Assembly: GCA_017629415.1 (NCBI GenBank) | Contig: JAGBXG010000012.1 | Location: 1-14,158, forward strand | Origin: Pseudomonadota bacterium | GTDB lineage: Bacteria; Myxococcota; Bradymonadia; UBA4248 | Direction of reading: 5' to 3' | DNA: 14,158 bases | Shown here: piece by piece, positions 7,721 to 14,158 of the stretch | Position numbering within the stretch: position 1 is the first letter of the stretch | How the letters are laid out: each line of letters begins with the position of its first letter | Notes under the pieces: generated by a model | What the model saw: the letters and a program-made list of their open reading frames with translations, nothing else | Databases searched by the model: none | Told to the model about the DNA's origin: nothing | Translations under genes and position numbers: made by a program

Positions 7721-7862
7721 AGGGGGCCAAGCCCCCTGCGGTGCTATTTGCGCGGCGTATGGAGCCTTTAGGCGATATAGCCGCGCATGCAAGGCGTATG
7801 GAGCCTTTAGGCGACATCGCCGCGCGCAAATACGCACCTACCCCCGATGCGGGCAAGCCCGC
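7721..7862. repeat. GC-rich intergenic repeat block between the S9 and S41 genes
   Basis: The 297 bases between the two peptidase genes (7601-7897) contain no convincing gene. A 33-bp direct repeat lies at 7754-7786 and 7793-7825 (period 39) with two mismatches. It begins GGCGTATGGAGCCTTTAGGC. A near-perfect inverted repeat flanks the pair: TATTTGCGCGGCG (7745-7757) against the complement of 7818-7832, with two extra bases in the right arm. A separate hairpin AGGGGGC-CAA-GCCCCCT occupies 7721-7737, and another, GCGGGC-AA-GCCCGC, 7849-7862. The layout is typical of non-coding palindromic elements scattered through a genome. Either of the simple hairpins may also end the S9 transcript, although neither has a T run on the minus strand. 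A plus-strand reading frame across the block is a by-product of the repeat. Confidence 0.7.
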
Positions 7863-7897
7863 AACGCCCGGTTCATGCATGCCCCGGTTAAAAGCTG

Positions 7898-9913
7898 CTA
7901 TACATGACCCATCAGCCACGAAAGCACTTCCTCATACCAAACGCTGCTGTTCGCAGGATCGAGTACCCAGTGTCCCTCGCCTGGGAAGTAGAGCAGACGA
8001 CTTTCCACGCCCATGTATTGCAAGGCCGTAAACAAAGCGACGCCTTCGGAAATAAAGCAGCGGAAATCTTGTTCCCCTTGAACTACAAGTGTCGGTGTTT
8101 TGAAGTTTTTCACGAACCGATGCGGCGAATGTTTCAAATATTCTTCCGGACAATCGAACGGTTTGCCGCCGAACTCATATTCGCTGAACCAAAGCTCGTC
8201 CGTGATGTAGCCCGCCATTTCTGTATTAAAAATACCATCGTGGCTGACAAATGCTTTAAAGCGATCCGTATGTCCCATCAGCCAGTTAATCATAAAACCG
8301 CCGAATGATGCACCGGCTGCGGTCAAACGTTCGGCATCGACTTGCGGCATCTGGGCAAGCACATGATCCACAAAGGTCAGAATGGCTTCAGGGCATTCGT
8401 CGCCCCAATGACGGCTGATGGAACGCGTCAAATCATGGCCGTATCCCGTCGAACCGTGCGGATTGCAGAAAGCAACGACGGCCCCGCGAGAAGCGAACAT
8501 CTGCACATTCCAACGATAATGGAAAGAATCTAAAAATGCGCCTTGAGGTCCGCCGTGAATCAATAAAATCAGCGGATATTTCTTTGTTTCATCATATCCC
8601 GGCGGTGTGACGACATAGCCTTCAAGTGTTCTGCCTTGATAATCGTAATGGATGCACTGTCCGTTATGACGTTCGACATCTGAAAGAACATCGCCAAAAC
8701 GTGTTAAATATTGAATTTTCTCAGATGAAACATCTTCTTGACCGAAGTTTATATGAGGCTCGAATGGTGTTATTCCGGAAATTTCGGCGCATTCGGCAGG
8801 ATTGGCTAAGGATTCCACACCAACCAGAATACGGCTGCCGTCTGCGGATGCCGCAAACTTGTTATAGGTACGACCCGAAGTCAGCTGCATGACTTTGCCC
8901 GAATTGAAGTCGAGTTCGTACAGGGCAACATGCGCAAAATCCTGCGCACTAAAGAGGATTTTATTCTGTCCAACAGACATAAAATTCGAGACAGAACGTT
9001 CAAAATCCTCCAGATAAAGGCGTGTTTGATGGGTTTGAAGATCAAAGACTTTAAGACGAACGGCGTCGGCTTCATAACCTGGGGTGAGCATGGTGCAATA
9101 AGCCAGCTGTGTATCAGATATGAACCGTGGGGCAGTATCACAGCCGTCGGTATCTGAAATGCGATGGGCAATGCCAGGTTTCATGCCATCCACAGGCATG
9201 AGATAGATACTGTTATTGGTGGAACGTGCGGTGAATGTGTCGGGATTTTTGACAAAGGCAATGTGTTTGCCGTCTGGGGAAAAGGCATAATCGAGTCCGG
9301 AATCCAAGGCGATAGGCGGTGTATCGGCATCTTCAGGCGTTAAATCGATGCATTCTCCGGTTTCTGTATCGGCCATAAACAGGTGATTGCGTTTGTTTTC
9401 GGTCCAGCTGTCCCAATGTCGATACAGGAGGCTGTTGGCTGTACGCGCTTTTGCCTTGGGATGTGCTAATCCGTAGGTTTGGGCTAAAGTGAGGTCTTCG
9501 CCTTTATCGGCAGCAGTACGGCAGGCCTCATCCATATAAACAGATCGGGCAAACAGAATGCGTTTTCCCGTAAAATCGGGCACAGGTTTTGAGGCACCTG
9601 CTGCTTTATGTGTGATTTGTCTTGCGTTTGAGCCATCGGCATTGGCGCAGTAAATTTGGCCGCCGGCAACGAAAAACAGGCGTTTGCCATCACCGGAATA
9701 GACGAAATCCGAGGCCCCTTTGTCGTGCAAATCGACTGTGACAGGCTGACGATTTCCGGCAAGATGAAGCACATAGTTGTGTTTTTTTGTCTTGTTCTGT
9801 TCGAGATCAATTTTCCGCGTCCCAAGCCATGCGGTTTGTCCATCTGGTGAAATACAAATTTCGGCCAAACGTTCGATCTGAAACAAATCTTCTATTTTCA
9901 TTGCGCGCTTCAT
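7898..9913 (-). CDS. S9-family prolyl-oligopeptidase-like serine peptidase (DPP5/acylaminoacyl-peptidase type)
   Basis: This is a 671-residue protein. Residues from about 10 to 410 carry beta-propeller features such as SPDGQTAWLG, YSGDGKRLFFVAGGQIY and FSPDGKHIAFV. An alpha/beta-hydrolase domain follows, with HGGPQG at 453-458 (oxyanion region) and the triad S536 in GASFGG, D616 in GEQDFRC and H648 in GEGHWVL. SFHYRWN after GGPQG resembles dipeptidyl-peptidase 5 and acylaminoacyl peptidases. It should remove dipeptides or acylated residues from short peptides. No signal peptide is visible, so it is probably cytoplasmic. The start is ATG 9913-9911 (MKRAMKIEDL), with GAGGT five bases before it. 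A longer frame from 10105 would run through the tRNA gene and its terminator and is rejected. ATG four codons later is possible. The gene sits alone between the tRNA terminator and a repeat block. Confidence 0.88.
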   Translation of the reverse strand: MKRAMKIEDLFQIERLAEICISPDGQTAWLGTRKIDLEQNKTKKHNYVLHLAGNRQPVTVDLHDKGASDFVYSGDGKRLFFVAGGQIYCANADGSNARQITHKAAGASKPVPDFTGKRILFARSVYMDEACRTAADKGEDLTLAQTYGLAHPKAKARTANSLLYRHWDSWTENKRNHLFMADTETGECIDLTPEDADTPPIALDSGLDYAFSPDGKHIAFVKNPDTFTARSTNNSIYLMPVDGMKPGIAHRISDTDGCDTAPRFISDTQLAYCTMLTPGYEADAVRLKVFDLQTHQTRLYLEDFERSVSNFMSVGQNKILFSAQDFAHVALYELDFNSGKVMQLTSGRTYNKFAASADGSRILVGVESLANPAECAEISGITPFEPHINFGQEDVSSEKIQYLTRFGDVLSDVERHNGQCIHYDYQGRTLEGYVVTPPGYDETKKYPLILLIHGGPQGAFLDSFHYRWNVQMFASRGAVVAFCNPHGSTGYGHDLTRSISRHWGDECPEAILTFVDHVLAQMPQVDAERLTAAGASFGGFMINWLMGHTDRFKAFVSHDGIFNTEMAGYITDELWFSEYEFGGKPFDCPEEYLKHSPHRFVKNFKTPTLVVQGEQDFRCFISEGVALFTALQYMGVESRLLYFPGEGHWVLDPANSSVWYEEVLSWLMGHV

Positions 9914-10021
9914 TTTAAACCTCGTCAAACATGGAGGCATGAGAGCCGCAACACAGGATTTAACCGCGATGCAGCAGCCAAATGCCTCGTGTGAATATTC
10001 GTCTGCTGACTTTTCGGGGGC

Positions 10022-10052
10022 AAAAAAAAAGCAGCCTGAATAAAGGCTGCTT
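10022..10052 (-). terminator. Rho-independent terminator after tRNA-Val
   Basis: On the minus strand AAGCAGCC and GGCTGCTT form an 8-bp stem around an 8-base loop (TTTATTCA), followed directly by a T run covering 10030-10022. It starts four bases after the tRNA discriminator base and insulates the downstream S9 gene. Confidence 0.92.
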
Positions 10053-10055
10053 AAA

Positions 10056-10127
<72 letters not shown>

Positions 10128-10167
10128 AAGTCGGTTCAAAACGTTTTGCCGTTCCGAACGAGGGCGG

Positions 10168-10196
10168 CTTTTAAAGGCAAATCTAAAATGTGTCAA
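10168..10196 (-). promoter_or_regulatory. Sigma-70-type promoter of the tRNA-Val gene
   Basis: On the minus strand a perfect -35 TTGACA (10196-10191), a 17-base spacer and the -10 TAAAAG (10173-10168; 4 of 6 matches) precede the tRNA by 40 bases. The leader contains the perfect 12-bp palindrome CAAAACGTTTTG (10137-10148) and the near palindrome CGTTCCGAACG. These may be processing or binding signals. Confidence 0.7.
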
Positions 10197-10220
10197 GACA
10201 ATTTTTTATACGTCAGCATT

Positions 10221-10349
10221 ATTTTGTTTGGTGGCGTGCATCCGAATGAAATTCATTTCGTCCCAAAAACGACTGTACACGCCAAACTTACAAAATCCGT
10301 AAGTCCCTGTTGTGGGTTCTATGGGGGCATGAGCTTTGCCCCACCACAA
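10221..10349. repeat. Inverted-repeat-rich intergenic stretch between the TPR gene and the tRNA
   Basis: No gene is supported here. An imperfect long inverted repeat joins ATTTTGTTTGGTGGCGTGCA (10221-10240) to 10274-10296, whose reverse complement begins ATTTTGT and contains TTTGGCGTG. Inside it lies ATGAAATTCAT (10246-10256, an odd palindrome). CTTAC (10287-10291) pairs with GTAAG (10299-10303). Next, TTGTGG (10310-10315) pairs with CCACAA (10344-10349) around an inner GGGGC (10324-10328)/GCCCC (10338-10342) stem. The pattern fits one or two small non-autonomous palindromic elements. Their activity is unknown. Confidence 0.5.
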
Positions 10350-10383
10350 AAAATACGGCATTACTGCAATTCTTTCAGTAATG
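10345..10383 (-). terminator. Putative terminator overlapping the end of the TPR gene
   Basis: On the minus strand CATTACTG (10383-10376) and CAGTAATG (10366-10359) form a perfect 8-bp stem with a 9-base loop. CCGTATTTTTTG follows, giving a short T run near 10354-10349. The stem includes the TAA stop and the last few codons of the TPR gene. It likely ends the tolQ-TPR operon, though the stem is AT-rich and the T run is offset by a few bases. Confidence 0.5.
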
Positions 10384-11356
10384 GTTCGTAGTGTGTGAGG
10401 TCATAAGCAATGGCGTATGCCATTTTCGCGGCCATGGGAGATGTTTTCTTCAGCGTATTGCCGATGCCAATGGCGAGTTCGTACACGGCGGCATTGGGAC
10501 CCACGGGGATATCAGCGGCTTTGAGGCGTTCTTTGATGGTATCAGCTTTGGGTTTTGACAAATCCACGCCGCGATTTTTGGCCAACGCATTGAGCTGTGC
10601 ACGTGCCGGCGGAGCATCTTCGTAATCGATGCTGATATAGACAAGTGCAATGGCGAGCTCGTAGTTTTTCTCGATCATCGCCAAACCGGCGTGTTCGCGG
10701 TAAAAACGTGCCAAATGGTGGCGTGTGTAAATGTAAGGATGAATTTTGCTCAGCAAGCGGCGTACTTCGGCAAAGTCATTTTGAATTTTGGCGATTTGAA
10801 TGAGTTCAAAATAAGGCACTACGCTGACGGGATTGAGTGCAATGGCATCATCGAACGCCACTTTGGCTTCATCATAGTTCTTGAGCTCAAAGAGTGCCAA
10901 ACCAAGCTGATAATAAAGCGTTGCCGGAAGCACAGAAATGCGTTCAATTGGACGTTTATCATCGGGTGTCGAGGCTCGTGTGAGCATTTCTTCAAACGGA
11001 TGACTGAAAGCCATATAACGTTTTTCTTCATCCTTGGGCGGTTTTACTTCGGCAATGATTTCGCGGAAAATGGTGGCAGCACCTTCAAAATCCTTGTTTT
11101 TCAAGCATTCTTGAGCTTTTTGGACTTTTTCATGAAATGTTTTGAAAGCTTCCTCGATTTTCTTGGCATTCTTGACGACTTCAGCATCGGGGAATTTTTC
11201 GGCGGAATAACGGCCAAGGGCAATGACAATAGCCTGGCTTTCTTCAGATTTTTCGAGGGTACGGATATACGAACGGATGATTTCAATATCGTGCTCGGTA
11301 TCGCCGTTAAACTGTGCTTCGAGGGACTGAATAATCTCGTTAATTTTTGCTTCCAT
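10361..11356 (-). CDS. Tetratricopeptide-repeat protein of unknown function, last gene of the Tol/Exb-like module
   Basis: This is a 331-residue protein without signal peptide or membrane segment, so it is probably cytoplasmic. The clearest TPR is at about 144-177 (LYYQLGLALFELKNYDEAKVAFDDAIALNP). Weaker TPR-like helix pairs lie at 78-105 (AQECLKNKDFEGAATIFREI) and 212-247 (AGLAMIEKNYELAIALVYIS). The N-terminal 75 residues look helical and charged. Its ATG lies two bases after the TAA of the tonB-like gene, and no good Shine-Dalgarno sequence is visible, so it is probably translated by coupling. Position argues for a scaffold or accessory role to the membrane complex encoded before it, but no specific function can be assigned. 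Confidence 0.78.
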   Translation of the reverse strand: MEAKINEIIQSLEAQFNGDTEHDIEIIRSYIRTLEKSEESQAIVIALGRYSAEKFPDAEVVKNAKKIEEAFKTFHEKVQKAQECLKNKDFEGAATIFREIIAEVKPPKDEEKRYMAFSHPFEEMLTRASTPDDKRPIERISVLPATLYYQLGLALFELKNYDEAKVAFDDAIALNPVSVVPYFELIQIAKIQNDFAEVRRLLSKIHPYIYTRHHLARFYREHAGLAMIEKNYELAIALVYISIDYEDAPPARAQLNALAKNRGVDLSKPKADTIKERLKAADIPVGPNAAVYELAIGIGNTLKKTSPMAAKMAYAIAYDLTHYEPLLKELQ

Positions 11357-11358
11357 GT

Positions 11359-12324
11359 TTACTTAATGTCTTTGCCTTCAACGGTGAAGGGAATTGTTTG
11401 TAAGCGCCACTGTTCAGGCGGCGTTGCAAATTTGAGGTTTCCGCCCATCATAAATTGTTTGATGGTCGATTCGATCATGCGGTCAAAAGCCGCATTTCCG
11501 CTTTTTGAATAAAAATCCCAGCTCCAGACGGTGCCATTATCGCCGACTTTGATCCAAAGTTTTGCCGAGAGTTTTTGCAGCTCAGACTTGGGAATGCTTG
11601 CCGGTGCATTCATGGCATTGTCCAGGCGCGCCTTGATTTTCTGTAAATAGGGATCGCCTTTACCTGTCGCGGATTTCGACAGCCTTGAACCATCCGCAGA
11701 ACCGCCGGGATCGACATCGCTGATTGGCCGTGCTTCATCAAATTCGGTGGCGGCATTGAGCAAATCGTCCAATGTCGGGGTTTGTTTGCGAGGCTTTTCT
11801 GTTTTTTTCTGTTCCGGGTTGTTTTTGGTCGTGACGACATTGGCAGCGGCAGGCTCCGGGGTGTTGATGATACGCGGCAGAGCGGTTTTGCGCGTTTCAG
11901 CCCCTAAACGTGGGGCTTCGACGATGCTGATATCCTGCAAAATGGGCACACGTTCTTCTTTAGAGCACGAACAGCTTTCGCGCTGTGCCAGCACAACGGC
12001 ATTGGGGGTATCTTCGAGGATGAGCAATGCACCTTCGAGCAAAAGCGGACTCAGGCGCACGTCGCGGCGATGCGAACCGCAGACTTGTTCTTCAGCTTCC
12101 TGCCAGTCGGCGGCTTCGATTTCGACCTGAAACAGCCGTCCATTGTCGATATAACGGCAAAAGATCTTTTCGCCTTCTGTTTTGACTTGTTCTATGGGTT
12201 CGGAGCCGGAACTGAGGGCTACGAGTACAAGGATGCCGCCATGCACAAGAATGGTCACGAGAATGCTGAAAAAGCGTTCGGCCGCTGTAGGCTTATGTCT
12301 GGTGTCACGATATTCGGCACTCAT
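11359..12324 (-). CDS. TonB/TolA-like energy-transducing periplasmic protein
   Basis: This 321-residue protein has a single N-terminal membrane segment (about 17-38, FFSILVTILVHGGILVLVAL). A periplasmic region follows that carries four cysteines (C56, C82, C118, C120; the last two in ESCSCSKEE). Then comes a K/P/E-rich linker (170-220). The C-terminal domain at about 224-318 (DPYLQKIKARLDNAMNAP, LSAKLWIKVGDNGTVWSWDF, IPFTVEG) has the order of TonB/TolA C-terminal domains: paired helices, then a strand with a 'VxxDGxV'-like turn. It should couple the proton channel made by the TolQ/ExbB and TolR/ExbD partners to an outer-membrane target. Its ATG overlaps the TGA of the exbD-like gene (ATGA), so the two are translationally coupled. 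Whether it serves Tol-type envelope constriction, TonB-type uptake or gliding motility is open. Confidence 0.72.
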   Translation of the reverse strand: MSAEYRDTRHKPTAAERFFSILVTILVHGGILVLVALSSGSEPIEQVKTEGEKIFCRYIDNGRLFQVEIEAADWQEAEEQVCGSHRRDVRLSPLLLEGALLILEDTPNAVVLAQRESCSCSKEERVPILQDISIVEAPRLGAETRKTALPRIINTPEPAAANVVTTKNNPEQKKTEKPRKQTPTLDDLLNAATEFDEARPISDVDPGGSADGSRLSKSATGKGDPYLQKIKARLDNAMNAPASIPKSELQKLSAKLWIKVGDNGTVWSWDFYSKSGNAAFDRMIESTIKQFMMGGNLKFATPPEQWRLQTIPFTVEGKDIK

Positions 12325-12854
12325 GGCGCAGCCTCCAATGCAGCTTTAAAACTTGGGTCAGTCACGATATCGACGCTTTGCAGCCCAAGCCCGCGGAAGG
12401 CTTGCAAAACCCCGGAAACAAAACCATACGGTGCATCGGCATCGGCCTCGAGATAAAGTCCTTCTTTGAGCATGCGCTGATTCTGTCCCAACGTTTTGAC
12501 AATGATATCAAAACAAGGCTGCCAGTGTGCCGGGTCACGCGTCTGGGAACAGTCCGCAATGGGATCCTGACCGCCAACACTGGAAAGGCCGCGAACGACA
12601 AAAACGCGCAGATTTTTGTCAATGACCACGACGAGTTTGGTTGTTTCGGGGTCTGACAAATAGTCGTTATCGGGGGTGATGGGCAGATTGAGTGAGACAA
12701 GGGATTCTGTTTTGGTTTGAACAGACTCCTGTTTTTTTTGCTCCAGACGCTGCTGTTCCGCCGCTGCCGTGGTCACCATAAAGATAATGAGCAGCACGAG
12801 CAGAACGTCGACGAGCGGCGTGACATTGATTTCGCTGAGTTTACCGACAGCCAT
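12321..12854 (-). CDS. ExbD/TolR-family biopolymer transport protein
   Basis: The 177-residue protein opens with KLSEINVTPLVDVLLVLLII. This is the hallmark of the family, with D16 in the membrane helix (9-28) as the proton-carrying residue equivalent to ExbD D25/TolR D23. The periplasmic domain ends in YGFVSGVLQAFRGLGLQSVDIVT, as in family members. An insertion at about 89-115 carries C102 and C114, which is unusual and could form a disulfide. I chose ATG 12854 because ExbD proteins begin within a few residues of this motif. A frame reaching back to a TTG at 12917 adds unlike residues. No good ribosome site is visible before ATG 12854. The stop overlaps the tonB-like start. The protein forms a proton-driven motor with the TolQ-like partner. 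Confidence 0.88.
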   Translation of the reverse strand: MAVGKLSEINVTPLVDVLLVLLIIFMVTTAAAEQQRLEQKKQESVQTKTESLVSLNLPITPDNDYLSDPETTKLVVVIDKNLRVFVVRGLSSVGGQDPIADCSQTRDPAHWQPCFDIIVKTLGQNQRMLKEGLYLEADADAPYGFVSGVLQAFRGLGLQSVDIVTDPSFKAALEAAP

Positions 12855-12950
12855 AATAATGCTTGAGTGATTTTCCGGTGTTCCGAACTTTGGAGAGCAT
12901 GAAGATGCCGTTTTCAAAGTGAGAAATACCGTATCTTAGAGTGATGCAAT

Positions 12951-13051
12951 TCAAATAAAAAACGCGCCGCGTATGCGCACAGGGCCAACGGCCCGAGTAC
13001 ATAGCGGAGCGGCATGCCGTGCGTATGCAACGCATAGCACGGCTTATTTGA
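12951..13051. repeat. Inverted-repeat element (MITE/REP-like) between the tolQ-like and exbD-like genes
   Basis: Perfect 8-bp inverted ends TCAAATAA (12951-12958) and TTATTTGA (13044-13051) bracket 101 bases. Inside are GGGCC-AAC-GGCCC (12973-12985), the palindrome CGGCATGCCG (13010-13019) and a bulged hairpin from CGTGC (13018-13022) to GCACG (13037-13041). The rightmost end supplies the last two codons and TAA stop of the tolQ-like gene. It shares short words such as GCGTATG and GCGCGGCG-like blocks with the repeat at 7745-7832. There is no coding capacity. It explains why these two genes, normally adjacent, are 189 bases apart. Confidence 0.65.
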
Positions 13052-13763
13052 AGAAATGACGCTTCACGATATTCAGAAAATCGTTGGAAAAGCTTTCCAT
13101 ATCGGCCTGAAGGACCTTAATTTTCTGGTTGAAAAAGTTGTAGGCCATGACGCTCGGAATGGCGGCCAGCAAGCCGATGGCCGTTGCGATAAGGGCTTCG
13201 GCGATGGGGCCGGCGACCGTCTGAATGCCCATGTCGCCCGTGTTGGCAGACAGGTTGACGAAGGCATGCATGATGCCCCAAACCGTACCAAAAAGACCGA
13301 TAAACGGCGCGGTTGAACCCGTGGTGGCCAGAAATGACAAAGTCTTTTCAAGTTCGGTTGTCTCGGCAAGGGAAGCACGGAGCAATGCACGTTCCACATT
13401 CTCAATGCCTGAAAGTTCCATGGATTCGGCGTCCTTGTCCTTTTCCTTTTCGCCTTTTTTGAGCTTGGTCAGCTCGACATAACCGGCGCGGAACATCTGC
13501 GCAATCGGACTGCTCTTGAGCGTTTCGGCTTCTTTGTACGTATTGTCGAGACGCTTGGAACGCCAGAAAACATCTTGGAATTTGTCGGATTGCTTGCGCG
13601 CTTTGTTCAGATAAGCGGCTTTCATCGCGATAATGTACCAGCTGATAAGGCTCATGGCGACCAAGATGACGAGAACAGCCATAACAGCGCCCGTCGATTC
13701 AAGGACCAAAGTCATGATGTCAAGCTGTTCGGCAGCCAATACAACGCTATAAATATGATGCAT
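13044..13763 (-). CDS. MotA/TolQ/ExbB-family proton channel protein
   Basis: This 239-residue inner-membrane protein has three membrane segments: about 24-46 (AVLVILVAMSLISWYIIAM), 147-170 and 183-206. The conserved core LATTGSTAPFIGLFGTVWGI (145-164) and the third-helix pattern AEALIATAIGLLAAIPS (188-204) are typical of TolQ and ExbB. A lysine- and glutamate-rich cytoplasmic stretch (LKKGEKEKDKD, 101-111) sits between helices 1 and 2. With the downstream exbD-like and tonB-like genes it forms a proton-motive-force transducer. The start at ATG 13763 is preceded by AGGA about nine bases upstream. ATG at residue 17 is an alternative. Its stop codon lies in the end of an inverted-repeat element. 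TolQ and ExbB cannot be separated from sequence alone. Confidence 0.9.
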   Translation of the reverse strand: MHHIYSVVLAAEQLDIMTLVLESTGAVMAVLVILVAMSLISWYIIAMKAAYLNKARKQSDKFQDVFWRSKRLDNTYKEAETLKSSPIAQMFRAGYVELTKLKKGEKEKDKDAESMELSGIENVERALLRASLAETTELEKTLSFLATTGSTAPFIGLFGTVWGIMHAFVNLSANTGDMGIQTVAGPIAEALIATAIGLLAAIPSVMAYNFFNQKIKVLQADMESFSNDFLNIVKRHFFK

Positions 13764-14061
13764 GGGAAATATCCTGTGTCATGTTTCAGTTTATGCACGA
13801 TAAAGTGCGAGCAAAATTTTTTAAATACCTAATTTCCCACATCTCGAAAAGGTAAAACCCATTTTTGAGTGAGAATTTTCATAAAAATAGTCAAAATATG
13901 TACGACAAGCCAATAAATCGCGTTAAACTGTATCATTTGCGCAGTTTCGATGAGATGGATTTCACGCCTAAACTCAAGGTGTAAACACAGGTTTTAGGGG
14001 GTTCCAACGCATCCCACGCCAAGAGGCTGCTCCCCTTGGAAACCACAATAAGGAGAAAATC
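13764..14061. promoter_or_regulatory. Divergent intergenic region with AT-rich promoter zone and a leader stem-loop
   Basis: These 298 bases separate the tolQ-like gene (minus) from a plus-strand gene. The stretch 13809-13935 is AT-rich and must hold both promoters, but I cannot assign -35/-10 pairs with confidence. GCAC-GATAAA-GTGC (13795-13808) is a small hairpin in the tolQ-side leader. On the plus side, GGTTCCAA (14000-14007) pairs with TTGGAAACC (14036-14044), one base bulged, around a C-rich loop, just ahead of the Shine-Dalgarno AAGGAG (14050-14055). I do not recognise a known riboswitch. Confidence 0.4.
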
Positions 14062-14158
14062 ATGACGGCAGAAAAGACCTTATTTCAGATTGACATTCGT
14101 TATGACGAACCGGCCAATGGTGCAGAAATGCAGGCGCTGGCGGATGAATTGGTGCGTC
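14062..14158 (+). CDS. N-terminal fragment of an unidentified gene
   Basis: ATG at 14062 follows AAGGAG by six bases, so the start is well supported. Thirty-two codons are visible, beginning MTAEKTLFQIDIRYDEPANG and continuing with AEMQALADELVR. The window ends inside the gene. No signal peptide or membrane segment is visible in this part. I do not recognise the family. It is transcribed away from the tolQ-like gene. Confidence 0.7.
   Translation, partial: MTAEKTLFQIDIRYDEPANGAEMQALADELVR

Noticed and set aside
7663..8031. 122-residue plus-strand frame over the repeat block
   Set aside because: Its internal peptide repeat merely reflects the 33-bp direct DNA repeat, and it runs into the S9 gene.
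10691..11512. 273-residue plus-strand frame
   Set aside because: It is antisense to the TPR and tonB-like genes, Phe/Cys-rich and lacking a ribosome site or domain.
12855..12917. N-terminal extension of the ExbD-like protein from TTG 12917
   Set aside because: Family members begin just before the KLSEINVTPLVD motif; the extra residues look non-coding.

Overview
The window joins two very different stretches. Positions 1 to about 4430 are AT-rich (one line counted by hand, 2041-2100, has 19 G/C in 60) and look like the end of a horizontally acquired defence island. Positions from about 4430 to the end have a more balanced composition (8281-8340 has 32 G/C in 60) and carry ordinary housekeeping or envelope genes of a Gram-negative bacterium. 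An energised inner-membrane complex (TolQ/ExbB, TolR/ExbD and a TonB/TolA-like protein), a very long periplasmic S41 protease resembling those I know from Myxococcota, and the use of palindromic intergenic elements suggest a myxococcal or 'deltaproteobacterial' lineage. That placement is inference. The truncated HTH regulator at 4322 looks Firmicutes-like and would fit gene exchange in a gut-like community.

Layout, left end. The window opens with the last 45 codons of a type I restriction endonuclease R subunit (hsdR). After 52 bases comes a two-gene operon that I read as a Hachiman anti-phage system. HamA is a DUF1837 nuclease-like protein with D114 and E129-x-K131, and HamB is an 814-residue SF2 helicase. 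Their reading frames overlap by 14 bases. A strong stem-loop terminator follows at 3466-3526. The next 800 bases carry no convincing intact gene. They hold a striking run of about a dozen short hairpins at 3612-4037 whose stems differ in sequence but keep their pairing. After them come more stem-loops, an extended -10 promoter and a broken XRE-type regulator cut off after residue 36. The composition changes near that break.

Layout, backbone, nearly all on the minus strand. In transcription order from the right, tolQ/exbB-like, exbD/tolR-like, tonB/tolA-like and TPR genes (13763 down to 10361) form one module. Two of its junctions are nearly contiguous. One junction is separated by a 101-base inverted-repeat element that supplies the tolQ stop codon. 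A stem-loop ends the module inside the last codons of the TPR gene. Then come a tRNA-Val(CAC) gene with its own promoter and terminator, an S9 prolyl-oligopeptidase-family peptidase (9913-7898), a block of GC-rich direct and inverted repeats, and the 1017-residue S41 protease (7600-4547), which starts with TTG behind a perfect Shine-Dalgarno sequence. At the right edge a divergent plus-strand gene begins at 14062 and runs off the window.

The main candidates for something undescribed are the covarying hairpin array beside the Hachiman operon, the broken regulator at the island border, and the unusual cysteine-bearing insertions in the Tol/Exb-type periplasmic proteins.
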